A DNA stretch of 64,000 nucleotides from Nautilus pompilius (taxonomy: Eukaryota > Mollusca > Cephalopoda > Nautilida > Nautilidae), in the NCBI GenBank assembly GCA_018389105.1, contig JACATO010002127.1, forward strand, positions 1,674,001-1,738,000, in the 5' to 3' direction. The notes beneath the pieces were generated by a model, which saw nothing but the letters and a program-made list of their open reading frames with translations, was not told the DNA's origin and searched no databases. This document shows positions 10,217 to 22,450 of this stretch, in pieces. The translations under genes and the position numbers were made by a program. Numbering within the stretch: the stretch's first letter is position 1; each line of letters opens with the position of its first letter.

Positions 10217-12515
10217 CACAGGCCTGCAATGGAAAAATTGTCCGAAAACTAATAGCTGATTCTTATAGATTTTTGGGTGCTGTTTTCAGTAAAAGTAGTT
10301 AAAAAATTCCATCACATACCATTATTCCATAACTCAAATTTTCGATTTCAATATCTACAGAAACATTGTATAAACTTCAAACAAAAAATTAATTATAATT
10401 AATTTTCCTTTTTTTTTACTTTTTTTTTACTCCTTTTTGCTTCCTCCTCTCCACACTCCTTACTTGGACTCAGTTGCAATTAGATCTTTGTGAGAGAAGT
10501 TCTGTCATAAACACTGCTGTACTTTTCCAGACGTGTCATTTCTGTAGAAGTTTACTTTTTTCTCCTTTTTCCTTAGTGGTTTTTTCTGTTTATAAATGTG
10601 CTAAATGGCTGCAAGGGGTTGTCTTAATGCATATGATAACTTTTGTTACATTTGTGGGAACTTTGTAGTGAAGAAACAGCAAATAAACATAACAGACTTT
10701 GTTAAGAAAGTGTATTATGCACATTTTGGTGTGAAACTTGGTGACTAGGATAAATCCTGGGCCCCATATAAAGTGTGTTCTATTTGTGTGGAAGAACTCT
10801 GACAGTGGTCTCAAGGTAAGAAAATGTCTTTCTGTTTTGGGATCCCTATGATCTGGAGGGAACCCCAAAATCACAGTGATGACTGTTACTTTTGTTCGTG
10901 TAACGTACAGGGGTTCAATCTAAAAAATAATAAAGAAATTTTCTGTCCGAACCTCTCGTCAGCAATATGCGCTGTACCTCATGGCCCAGATATACCAATA
11001 CCTTTACCTCCAGAAAAACTAGAAGACACACCTGAAGACTCTGAAAAAGAAGGCCAGGATTCTGATGAGAACTTTCACGATGTTTTAGGCAGAAACGAGC
11101 CCCAACTTTTTTTACAGCTTAAATTGAATGACTTGGAGACTTGGTCTTCCTAAAGATGCAGCAGAACTGTTAAGCTCTAGGTTAAAGGAAAAGAACTTGT
11201 TGGCTCCTGGTGCCTCTTTCTTATGGTTTAGAAATAGAGAAAAATATTTCATTCCATACTTTTCTGAAGAAAGTGACCTGGTTTACTGTAGCAATGTCTC
11301 TAGACTGATGAGAGCTTTAACATACAGTATGAATGAGTGGAGGCTCTTTATTGACTTGTCAAAAAGAAGCTTCTCCACAATGGCAGCAAGTATGCTTCAG
11401 CACCAGTAGGGGTGCTATGAGAATTTAGCCTTAATTCTCACCAAACTGAAATACAAGGATCATGGATGGACGATATGCGGTGATCTAAAAGTAATTTTCA
11501 TGCTTCTTGGACAGTATGTAGGATATACCAAGCACCCCTGTTTCTTGTGTGAATAGGACAGCCGGGATAGGGGCCAACACTTGATAAAAAAGGAGTGGCT
11601 GTGTAGAGTATAATTAGAACCTGGAAGCAAAAATGTAGTACAGGAAAGTTTGGATGATCCAAGGAAAGTCGTCCTGCCTCCACTTCATATCAAACTTGGA
11701 CTGATGAAACAATTTGTAAAGGCTCTGTCAAAAGAAGGAGAGTATTTTAAATACCTGCGCAACAAGTTTCTTGGACTGCCAGAAGCAAGAGTGAAAGAAG
11801 GTGTTTTCGCTGGTCCAGATATTCGGAAACTTCTGAAATATGATCATGATGTGTTTGAAACAAAAATGGAAACAGTTGAAAAAGAGGCCTGGAAAGCTTT
11901 CAAAAGAGTTGTACAGAAATTTCTTGGGAACTACAAGGACCCCAACTTTAAGTGTATTGTGGAAAACATGCTGATGAAATTTAATGACTTTGGTTGTTCG
12001 ATGAGCTTGAAGGTGTATTTCCTGAATTCTCAGACTTTCCCCCTGAAAATTTTGGTGCTGTTAGTGAAGAGTAGGGAGAAAGATTTCATCAAGATATCAA
12101 GGAGATGGAACGCAGATACCAGGGTAGGTGGAATGTCAACATGATTGCAGACTACTGTTGGATGCTGCACAGAAAGAGCCGCAAGCTGCCTACAAGAGAA
12201 AAAGTACCAAAAGGAGCTTTGAGGGAAAACGGAAAAGGCAGCATAAGGATTTGTAAGGGTGAGTAAGTGTTGAGAACGGGTTTCTATCAATAATTTTGTA
12301 AATGAAACTATTTAAATTTTTTTTTGTAAATAAATGTTTCAACCAGAATACGTATTAATAATCTCTTTACCCATATTTTCGGATTCACTTTGTGAAAAAT
12401 CCTTACGTGATAGAGAAAAATAGTGGTCATATTTGAAATCAGCTCACCAAACAACATAAAAATCAGTTATAACATTGCAGACAATGTTCAACGACCCAAA
12501 TTTTGCAGGCCTGTG
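10217..12515 (+). mobile_element. Uncharacterised TIR DNA transposon, copy A
   Basis: The left end CACAGGCCTGCAA (10217-10229) is repeated inverted as TTGCAGGCCTGTG (12503-12515), with TTA on both outer sides (10214-10216, 12516-12518). A subterminal motif GCTGATT reads inward at 10255, and its longer form GCTGATTTCAAATAT reads inward from the right end (12429-12443). The 2299-bp body encodes one broken Cys-rich protein in the + direction. The related copy B at 42223-44579 has a similar TIR and the same protein. The inner CAGGCCTG is itself a palindrome, which weakens the TIR evidence taken alone; the shared subterminal motif restores it. Confidence 0.7.
10605..12275 (+). pseudogene. Uncharacterised transposase-like protein, copy A, broken
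   Basis: From ATG 10605 the readable blocks are, in order: a Cys pair (FCYICGNF), a second Cys pair (VCSICVEEL), IPMIWREPQNHSDDCYFC, a YPNL-like block with AVPHG, an acidic stretch, LLSSRLKEKNLL, ICGDLKVIFMLLG followed by a CFLC pair, PPLHIKLGLMKQFVKAL, GPDIRKLL, EKEAWKAFKRV..FLGNYKDPN, GCSMSLKVYFL, ERFHQDIKEMERRYQ and ADYCWML. Stops (for example TAG near 10747, TGA near 10800, TAG near 11407 and 11555) and frameshifts (near 11130, 11410, 12040) break it. Full length would be about 540 residues. The same order occurs in copy B. I recognise it only as a family deposited as 'uncharacterized protein' in many arthropods and other invertebrates. The conserved Asp of CGDLK and the Asp/Glu of the later blocks could form an RNase-H-like catalytic site, which is inference. 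Confidence 0.65.
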
Positions 12516-12518
12516 TTA

Positions 12519-12670
12519 TTGATGGTTACCTGTAAACTAGATTACTTTCATTTAACTGAATGCTAGTTTGTTTTTTTTTTTTGTCCAATCCAGAATTTCA
12601 TCTGGATTCATTCTCTAAACAAGAGACACCTATTACTCATCTTTAGTGACCCAGATTCTGCAGGCCTGCG
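12519..12670. repeat. Second copy of the copy-A right terminus
   Basis: About 150 bases past the right end of copy A, GACCCAGATTCTGCAGGCCT (then GCG) ends at 12670. It closely repeats GACCCAAATTTTGCAGGCCT at 12493-12512. The DNA between has a T-run and no coding content. It could be the end of a second, deleted family member or a partial end duplication. Confidence 0.45.
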
Positions 12671-15600
12671 TTTACTGTATCGAAAATAACTGTGGAAAAA
12701 AAATGGAATTATGAATAGGAAAATAACAAGGACGTGTAAATCGTCTATACATTGTTTAATTACGTGCATCATCGTGTGATATTCTCTATATCCTTAATTG
12801 GTTCTGATGTAGCCGGAGAAAAGCTCCTACACAAACATGTGAGGCTGCGATTATTAGTGTGATGTTATTTCGGTGTTAATGCGGACGATGCTTCCAGAAG
12901 ACAGATACGTCATGATAGATGGATAGGCGTAATGTCTGACTCGTTGGTCATGTTCCCTGAGGCGAATTGCAGGCAGAAAGTTCACTCAAGTGTTGTAATT
13001 AAGAATCTGAGGGGATCGTCTGAAACTGGAACTGATTTAAATAAGGAAGGCGGGAGCAAAGCGTCCACGCCATCCTAAACGAAGCTGGGTGTCCAAGGCC
13101 GTGTTCCTCGCTCGACAGACGGTGGTTGAGCGCAGATCTTTTGACGACATCGCTGTAGATGCAGACGGAGGAGGTTCCACACCGAGGAGGTACAAAATAG
13201 ATTTTGCGAAATTGTTTTGAGTGGACGGGTTGCAGTTGGGAAAACGTGTCTAAGAGAAGAAATGAAGCTGAAGGATTTGTTAGCATGAAAACACAAACAG
13301 CCGGACAAAAGCACTGAAAGCAAGTCCTCTTTACAAATGGATCGAACTTTCAGTCATTCAAAAATAATTCACGAAACATTTTTATTACTAATATTGTACT
13401 TCTGCTTTACCTTTGGTTTGATAAAATCGTTTTATTCTTAGTAACAAAATTTTAATGAGCGAACCGAAATCTTCAGCTAATAGTGAAAGTTGTTCCCCCA
13501 TATTTCTGAATACTGACTTCATTTATCTTGAATAAAGGCAAATTAAGTAAAACCAACTAAATAAATAATACAAAGTACCCAAATGTTTACAAATAACGTA
13601 TCTGTGAAGAAAATCATTTTGAGAAATGAAAGTATGGAAGCTCAGATACTTCTTAGGTGATCGAGAATTTAAATTAATGGAAAAGTAACGCAACTATTTG
13701 TAAATAAAGGTGCTTGAATTTTAAAATCTGATTGTTTATAAGTCCATGAGTTATACGTGCATTTCTCATCACTTATGCTTCATAAAATTCTTATTCGTTT
13801 CGCGGACATCATTTTTTTGCAGTAAGTCTGAGAAGAGAACTTCTCCAATTACACATTATAATATTTTACTCGTAAACGGTTAATAATTTATCCATGGCAA
13901 CAGAACTTTCTTGTTTAAAAACTGTGGCGGTATTTTATACACTAAAACAACTTTGATCATTCCACTTGTAAAATGATTCATCTCCTACAAACCTGACGAA
14001 GTACACATCTTATAAATAATGTTTGTGATGACAATTTTCCGTTGGATTATTTTAAGCCGCAATTAAAGCGCTAAAAATCGTTATTTTGTAGACATCCATG
14101 AACCTTTGTATCAGACGGACTTTTTCCAACCTTCCAACAGACGGCGCTGCTGTTCTCGGCGCGTAGCTGACATGATTAAATGCTTTTGAATCTTGTTTTT
14201 CATTAATAAAAACCCTTCACTACGCAGTGAGCGGCTGTCGTCAGGTTTGTGCCCCCCTTCTTGGACCTGGAAAGCGTATATACAGCAGAGTGGCGACACC
14301 GATCCGCCAGCACGGTCTTCAGCTGAGTTGTGGCCTGTTGCGATTTCTTTAAAATAACTAACTCGGTGTCTTTATCTATTGTTCTCCACAGACTCCCTGC
14401 AGAAGTTTCTACTGAGTTGAGAACAATGACGTCACCGAATAATAATCACTCCTATAAGAAGGTGATGGAGAGGTGTTTTGTGGAAAAAACAATAAAATGT
14501 CTTTTAATGCAGAAATAAGTTCTTGCACCATTTACAAACTTTTGACCATAGCTTAGTATGTATGATGTCGTACTTACAATATTTACTGTAGCTATGACTT
14601 AACTTACCTTATCACTTTTGCAAGCCATAGTTTTAGAAATGTTTTAAAGATTAATTACGTGAGTACGACATCTATTTTGCAGTTCTGCGTGTTTTGATTA
14701 TTTGCAGAAAAAGTCTTTACAATCTTTATCAATCATTACCCATTTTTTACATTTTGTAAACTTTAGGGGCAATTATTGAAATCACATTGGCATTTCGGCA
14801 CGATATTGATCTGGATACAATTAGTTTGTGCCATATTGTCTTCTCTTAAACTACACACCTAGATATTTTATTCAACTCCTCTCTGCATCATAAAGGTTCT
14901 CTTCCCTCTTTAGATGGAAATTCCAGATTTTTTAATTAGCTTCCATTAAAAAAATAACGGTGTAAATAACTAAGCGATCTTAGGCAATACTAGAATTTAT
15001 AATATTTACTTCACATTTTTAAAATTAATATGCCTCAGGCAATCTCTCCAGCACAGTTTATACATACAATTAAAATTCTCCTGGAAACTTGCTAAGTATT
15101 TGGTTTTACAACAAAAACTTTAGCAAAGACATGACAGGGTATTTTACTGAAATGATCAATATTGTCATTAAAAATATCTTTGTGGAAAGATTTCGATCAA
15201 GAAGAATTTTAGCCTTATTCAGTAACAACGTTTTTCATAAAAGTGTTTTAATAGCACTTTATGTAGTATTTGTCCAAAATTTTAATATCTTGGATGTAAA
15301 TATACTTCTGTTTCGTGACGTCTGTCTTGTCAGTTCCTCTAGAATCAGTTCACCTATAAATATTATGAAAACTTAATATCCCCTGAAAACCTTTCAACTA
15401 TAATACTTCATAAATCAATAGTTAAGGCAAATAGATGTGAAAACTGCTTCAACACTTTCTGGATTAAACCCAAGACAGCCTAAGTAATTAGCTCATTTTT
15501 ACTGTGTGACAATTAATTTGTTTTTTCTTGCCAAAAGTCTACATCTATCAGATTATTTTCCTGTCACGATGCTAGGTCACTGGATTCAAAGAGAGACTTC

Positions 15601-16393
15601 ATAACGTTACTTTTTCACCTTTTCTCAATGATGTAGCTTTCTGACCACCCTAAAATATTATATAGAGAACTAACGCCAAAACGTAACTCTCCATTGCACA
15701 AAGTTATAAACCTCTGGAAGTTTAGACGGACGACATTAATTCCGCATCATAACCTTGAGAAGGTTTCTGTTATTACAAAACTTTTAGATACTAAGAAGAC
15801 CTGTGTAAACTCTTTGTCACTTCCGGATTCCAAATATTAATATCCAGTGACCTGATTTTATATCAATCTGGATGTTAGTGAGATAATTCATGTTTATCGA
15901 CAACGATTCATACTTTCAAATTAGCCACTTTGTAAAAAAAAATTTAATAATTTGTATTTAATATTTCATTATTTTATGAGTCGTAAAATAATCGGTATTT
16001 TAAATGCAAAAAGTGAAATGTAACTAAATTAGATGAAGTAGTCTTGATATAATTCATTCAAGATTATTACTGTTAACTTTTTTGTCTGGTAAATTATTAC
16101 TCTTTAGCAATAAGTAAGTAGAGAGTATGATGAGAGCTGGATCGGTCTTAGAATTACATGGGCAGGTTTCATTCATTCAACGATCAAGAAATCAGTACAA
16201 TATTTCAGAAATACATTGATACATTCCTGGCTCTTCCTTATCTGGCTATTACAAGTTTTGGAGATTTTAGCAATGAATCAATTCATAGACTTTACAATCA
16301 TATTTATACTTTAAAATCATTTATTTTCTATATGTTAATGCACGTAGGCAATATTTATGATTTGTTTTGTACTAAAAGCAAACTTTCATGGAA
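12671..16393. other. No gene seen
   Basis: AT-rich noncoding DNA. A GC-richer pocket at about 13000-13330 has overlapping frames on the - strand without recognisable domains. The + frame at 15089-15376 is AT-rich and probably chance. Confidence 0.45.
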
Positions 16394-16516
<123 letters not shown>

Positions 16517-16964
16517 GGAAAAATAACATTATAATTATAACTGGACTAGTTAGACTAGTTATCAAAAGGATGACAAAGAACAATGGCAAACTCGATCTTG
16601 CAGAGTTCCAGGAAAATGTCCTTCTTGGACTTGGAACATGCATATGCTTATGAAGACACTTTACATCAATTAAACTCAGGAATCCACATACAGTAAACCA
16701 GATGAAACATGAGGACCGATAATTATGATAATAATAATTTGGTTAGCTTCTTCTCTTAGACTAAGTGGTGCCAAGATATGTATCTCTGGGATTTTCCAAT
16801 AAGTTCAAAATTATCCTGTAACAAACGCTTTGTATTTACATCCGTTATAACTTATTTCACTTGCTGATGTCTGCACTGGCACGAAACGCGAAGACGTAAG
16901 GGCTCTCAGATGAGAAATAAGCGGTGAACTTTTGTTGCATCTATTTAAATGCTTATAATACATA
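16517..16964. other. No gene seen
   Basis: Short noncoding stretch between the CT microsatellite and the Tc1 element. Confidence 0.45.
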
Positions 16965-18599
16965 CAGCGGTGTGCAAAAGTCTTGCATAAAAATAATTTT
17001 TCCTGTAAATTAGCTCGCATTTTGTCGAAAGCAGTTGTTATTCGAAGTATTTCTGTATTACTGTTGTGCATCTATTCCAATAATATCAAGCATATTGTTT
17101 CATTGTAAGAATAGTTATAATTATTAGAAAATCATTTGCATCAAATCAAAGTGTGCAAATGTGTTGCATAAAATCTAGACAGCTATCTAATCAATTCAGA
17201 TTCAATTCCAATTATGCAGAAAGTGATCAGACCTATCAATAATGAGTAGAATATCCGAAATTCTTGATAACTTGTTCACAACGTCGAGGCATGCTGGCTA
17301 CCAAACGGTGACAATTGTCACTACTGAACTCCGACCAGGCTTCCTCAATTTTCCATTTAAAATCAGTTTTATTTTTCGGTTTTTTGGCTCTAACGCTGAT
17401 TTTAATCGAATCGAGTGCCAAATGTTTTCGATGGGATTGAGATCTGGGCTTTGAGACGGCCAGTCGAGGAGGGGCATTCGCAACTCTGCCATCAACGCCT
17501 TGACACTTCTAGCTGTGTGGATGGGGGCGTTGTCCTGCTGATAGATGGCCGTCTGGGGAATGTGGTCACACATATACGGTTCGAAAATGTCCGAGACGAT
17601 ATTAGCATAGTCATGAGCATTCATTCGACCCTCCACGTGATGCAACGGACCGACAACGGACGATTGGAAACAGCCCCAAACCATGGCCGAATCTTCCCCT
17701 GCCGGCAGAGTCGGTCGAGTGCAAATAGAATGGTATTTCACGGACACCGATCGACGAACGTACATCCCGACCCGTCGAGTGGACCCTCACGAATTTGCTT
17801 TCGTCGGCAAACAACACTCGAGAACACTGGGCCACGGTCCAATGGAGATGGTCGCGAGCCCACTGCAGTGGCTTTCGACGATTGTCCAGACTGATGAACG
17901 GCTTCTTCTGTGCCGATCCACTGAACAGTCCCATGTGGATCAAACGCCGTCTGATGGTGCACGAGGCCAACTGGATCCAATGGTGCCTTGACAAGGCGGT
18001 CTGGATGTCGGTGGAAGTGCGGAATCGGTCCGAGTTCGACATCCGAGCGATCAGACGATCCTGTCGAGCCGTCGTTTTCCGCAGTCTGCCGGCTCTGAGT
18101 TTAGAAATTAGGCTCCCATCGTCTTTCCAATCTTTCAGGGTGCGAGATATCGTCGACTGATTGCAACCGATACGATCCGCAATGAACCACTCAGCTTCAC
18201 CATCTTCTTTCATGCGAACGATTGTGGCCCGCTGTTCGGGGATCAAATATCAAACTCTCGGCATCACTACATTGGACAAAAATGAATCAGAATAGTGGAA
18301 AATGACAGTTTTTCATATTTATTTTCTACCATCCTAAACTATAATAGCACTAAATATATATTCTAATTTTTTGTAGTTTATGCAGCACTTTTGCACTCGT
18401 CGATTTCATGCAAATTATTTTATTAATATTTAAATTTTGACTGTGCAATTACAAAATGGATCTTAGTGTTATAAATCGTTAAAGACACCGATACCTTTCA
18501 ATTAAAACAGAAAACATACCAATAGTTACTAATTTCTACAAAATAAAAACCCATTTTCTAAGTCTAGTCATTTTTATGCAAGACTTTTGCACTCCGATG
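16965..18599 (-). mobile_element. Tc1-family transposon, IR/DR type, copy 1
   Basis: The outer end CAGCGGTGTGCAAAAGTCTT at 16965 is matched inverted at 18599 (CATCGGAGTGCAAAAGTCTT read inward). TA lies before the left end; the right flank is TT, a decayed TA. Each side also carries an inner repeat of GTGCAAAAGT/GTTGCATAA type (left about 17150-17170, right about 18380-18400), which is the IR/DR layout of Tc1-like elements. One transposase runs on the - strand. A very similar copy is at 54928-56549. Confidence 0.9.
17236..18264 (-). pseudogene. Tc1 transposase (DD34E), frameshifted, copy 1
   Basis: The ATG at 18264 is followed by TGA at codon 5 (18250-18252), so the original start is dead. 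From there an N-terminal paired-like helix-turn-helix (EQRATIVRMKEDG, NQSTISRTLK), a second one (GRLRKTTARQDR, CTIRRRLIHMG) and the first catalytic block LFADESKF can be read. A frameshift near 17768 leads to MVWGCF, IYQQDNAPIHTA (second Asp) and SPDLNPIENIW (Glu), with 34 residues between Asp and Glu. A second frameshift near 17400 leads to the C-terminus PRRCEQVIKNFGYSTHY. All three catalytic residues are present; only frame lesions inactivate it. Length matches the usual 340 residues. Confidence 0.92.
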
Positions 18600-20285
18600 T
18601 TGAAGAACCTATTTCAGTATATTCGTTGAACTCGACGCATTGCCTTGCCTTGTTCTTCGGTGCCGAGTTGTCTCTTTGACTAAATATATTTCTGTTTTCA
18701 CAGGAATTTTCCAAAGAATTCTATATCTGACCCTTTAAGCTCTTTCCAAGTTGCTCCATTTCTGCATTCCATATTAAAGATCTTGGGATAATAACCCCAT
18801 AGTCACAGCTGTAGTTGGTATTAGCTCTTTTCTCGGCCTTCCTTTAGCAGACCGTAACCGCGCCATTCGATTGTACACTTCGGTAAATAAGAGTATTTTT
18901 GCTTTTTTCTTTATAAACTCCTGGAGTACAATTTTACAGCAAGAAAAATTTATCCGAGTTAACAACTAAAATATAAGAATATAAATTTGCTAAACATTTT
19001 CTCGATTCTATCTTAAACATATTTTGCTATTAAAATGTAAACTAGTTAAAATCAAAGCGATTTTTTTTATAATTTTAACCAGTGTCGACCAACTTGTTTT
19101 TCACTTTTATGTGGGAACTTCTACTAACTCGAACAGGAGGGACCCTCTTCCAGTAACTGCTGGATTACGCTTATTTCCAGATAGATTTCTGTTCTGTTTC
19201 TTTAATGAAGCCATTCGTATGAAAGGATTTATATTGTATGTAAAAGAAAACCATTTCGATTATTTTTTAAATATTTTTATAGGTTTATAGAATAACACCG
19301 ATATACGGTAGAATACAACAGCTGCGTCCAGTCAGTCTCCAGCCCTGGTTCATTGGCTCTTCTACTAAGATGGCTCAAGAAAACCATCTTTACCGACTGA
19401 CATAAAGAATCAGGCAACACCTTTACGTAGTATTTACCTGAAATGTACTTTCGATCGTTTAACACCGTGCAAATGTCGTGTAAAAATAGATTTTGTTTCT
19501 TTATGTCAGTCGTTAAAGATGAAGCAACGTTGTTTTTATTCCGTTTTAAGTGCGTGAAACAGAGTTAAGTATTAATTATAATAGTTCTCTTGTGCTATTG
19601 TTGAATATCTAGTGATCCCTATAAAAATATGATTTTACTTACTTTTCAAAAGCCTTCTTTTGATGCAGATGAAAGATGAAAAACTATAGAAATGTTAGCG
19701 TTTGTTTCATGCCTCTTTTGTCAGTTGTTGACCTGTAGCAAAACTCGCCCATTATCTTCTCTTAACAAATCTTTCTCCATTATCAAACCTGAGTTAAACG
19801 ACGAATTTAAAATAAACTTTTAGCATCTTTGTCTTGCTTTGATTTTATAATGAAACCTCTCTATTATTTGTCGAATAACTTTCACCACTAAGTTAAATGA
19901 CACTTTATTTAAGAAATAGGTCTATATTATAGCCATATACTTCGATTCCAAGATAAATGACAAGAAAAATAGAAAAAAAATGGATTACCAGAATCAGCTT
20001 AAAGTCAAAACATCTCAACTGTATTACGTTGTCGTTTTAAAAGAAAAAAAAACCAAAACTAGAATATACATCCTGTGAATAGCTGGGCACTTCGTGTTTA
20101 TTGTTATCTTATTCCGCAAACCGGCGATGGTTAACTTTGCATAAGTATTCTAAATGTGCTTAAACTATTTGCATGCACTGATAAATCTATCAGAACCGTA
20201 AATATACTTAAACGTGTGTATCTCCAACCAGCCAACCCGCTGACCGAAGCTTACTTCCTCTCTTACCTAACTTTGTAAAACGCAG
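18600..20285. other. No gene seen
   Basis: AT-rich noncoding DNA. No frame longer than about 90 codons and no recognisable repeat. Confidence 0.45.
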
Positions 20286-20467
20286 TGACTAGGCTTATCC
20301 AATCAGCACCGTCCTTATATACGCTCAGCGAGAAGAGTTGACAGGAATTATAATTAAAACAAGTAAAAAGATATTAAACACAATGACTAGACTTATCCAA
20401 TCAACACCGTCCTTATATACGCTCAGCGAGAAGAGTTGACAGAATTATAATTAAAACAAGTAAAAAG
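20286..20467. repeat. 98-bp tandem duplication with CCAAT- and TATA-like boxes
   Basis: Two adjacent copies, offset by 98 bases, each contain TTATCCAATCA, then CACCGTCCTTATATACGCTC, then AGCGAGAAGAGTTGACAG. CCAAT and TATATA lie about 14 bases apart in each copy, closer than in a textbook promoter, so promoter function is only a possibility. The few differences between copies imply a fairly recent duplication. Confidence 0.7.
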
Positions 20468-20799
20468 CTATTACCTTTAGAATACGTTTGAAAATTGAAA
20501 AATAATGGTTTTCTAAAGGGAAAGATTTTCTGGACCCGTAACAGCCAGTAGCGTTAGCCGCGAGGTGAAGGTCTCTCGTTAAAGGAGCTACCTTGCTGAC
20601 GTGACCGAAGTGTATACTTTTTAGAAAGGAAAAAAAAAACACATCTAGTTTAAGATATCTATTAGTTTGTCATTATTAATAGTTTCAGTTATTTTTGTTA
20701 GGTTTTTTTTTTTTATAGCCGCGAAACTTTTCTGTTATCTTTCGGGGAAAGAAAACCCTTCATTTGATTTGTTTGTTGTTGTTGTTTATATATGAGACA

Positions 20800-22450
20800 G
20801 AAGGCAGCGATTACTGAAGATTGGAGGGGTTAGGCGGCCCGACTGGTTTGTTTCGCATTTCCTCTATCTATTTTCAACTTTTAAACTTGTTTTTTTGTTT
20901 GTTTCTTTCCTGTTTATCCTACCCTTTGGTATCGCTTTCCATCGCAATCCTTTTTTTGTTTCCACTTTTAACTTCTTCCAAGTCGGGTGCACAAATTTAA
21001 TCTCAGCAGGGAGAACTTTCAGAAGCTTTACTCCAGCGACGTTCAGAGAGAACAAGGGGCGGATAACCCGCTATCCCCCCCCCCTGTCGCTAGGTTTGCT
21101 GCATGTCGGTTTATAGTTCGTTTTACCGTCTCCAATCAACGTCAGGGTGACAACTCCTAAGCGAGTCTGCTTGTTAACTCGCAGTGGCTTCCCAAGCTTT
21201 TGCCAGCTACTGCCAAGTGAGAGTGTGGATGGGAGTTCGGAAGACCTATTAACTTTATCCTCTCGCACCGGTCGTCTGGATGCTCACTTGAAACGTTTAG
21301 TGAAAATGTCGGACATAGCGACATAATGAGGCGATGGCGATGTTAGATTAGTTAAAGAGAAACGAGAGTTATTTACATAAAAGTAGCTGTTTTTGCGGAG
21401 GATTTTTTGTTTAGTCTCATTCCGCTTTCATTTAAAGCGAGTCCAAGATGTGTCAATCAGCAGATTGTTAAACAGAATTAATCGGAGCTGATGCGGATGT
21501 GACGCGGTGATTAAGTGGAACTAACGGGCAGCTGCTCTTTGTCCGCCTGTATCCGCACCAAATCGTATGCAAATTATTTTCAGCCGTTTTAAAGCAAGGA
21601 ATGAAAACGGCGAGATGAATGGCGAGAAGCCGAGACACGGCCCCCGTTTTAGAACCAGTCCGTCTAACTGGAGACAGAAAAACTGAAACATTTCCACCCG
21701 CCACCTACTCTGCGACTCGCTCGATTAGACGTCCACCTAGTCTTCGATTACCAGACTGAGAAGTTACCGGTTTCGAGGCTGTCAGCGTCTCGGGCAGCAG
21801 CAGCAGCAGAAGGACCCCCGAAGCTCGACAGCATGCTTTCGGTGTGTGGGGGTCGGGTAAAAAGCTGACTCGGGAACCTGGGTTTGGCTCTCGGCGAAAC
21901 GAGAACGGCCGAGCGTTTAGCACAGTTAGCTCATTAAGACGACGGAGTCCCGCCTGACAGATGCGTCTCCTGTGATTTAAATTAAAAACCAACCCGAATG
22001 AAGAGCGGAGTCGGGGCGCCTGGTAACCGCGACAGCAGAGAGCCTGCTGACCACCAAAGTTGGTCTTCTTGGCTGTGGAATCATTGCTGCCTGCCCAACA
22101 ACCTCATAGTCTCAGAACTTTATATTAAAGCTGGCTGAACCAGTTCGAGAAGATTTTATAAGCGAAAAATAAAACGAGTAAGAGTCGTTTGTTGTAAGTG
22201 CGAATAAGGCAGGAGGAGTAGGTTTGTAGCCGTTTCCCGACAAGTGGTAATTCGAGGAAACGGAGTGAGGCTGCTGCTACTTATTGATCATCATACACTC
22301 GGCGCGGCTCCGTCTTAATTAGAAAACTGTCAATAACGTCGCACGGACGTCAGCGGGCTGAATGCGTACTGACTGTCACGCCAGGTGATGGATTCGTTAT
22401 TATCTAGAAAATAAGGAAATAATAGACTTTTATTTGGTAGATGGGTGAGA
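20800..22450. other. GC-richer tract without recognisable gene
   Basis: It is markedly less AT-rich than its surroundings and contains many CpGs, especially 21450-22400. It includes TGTCAATCA (21452-21460) and an octamer-like ATGCAAAT (21568-21575). Open frames at 21071-21992 (-) show no domain. It could be a CpG-rich regulatory tract, a conserved noncoding element or untranslated exon sequence; nothing in the sequence decides. Confidence 0.3.
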
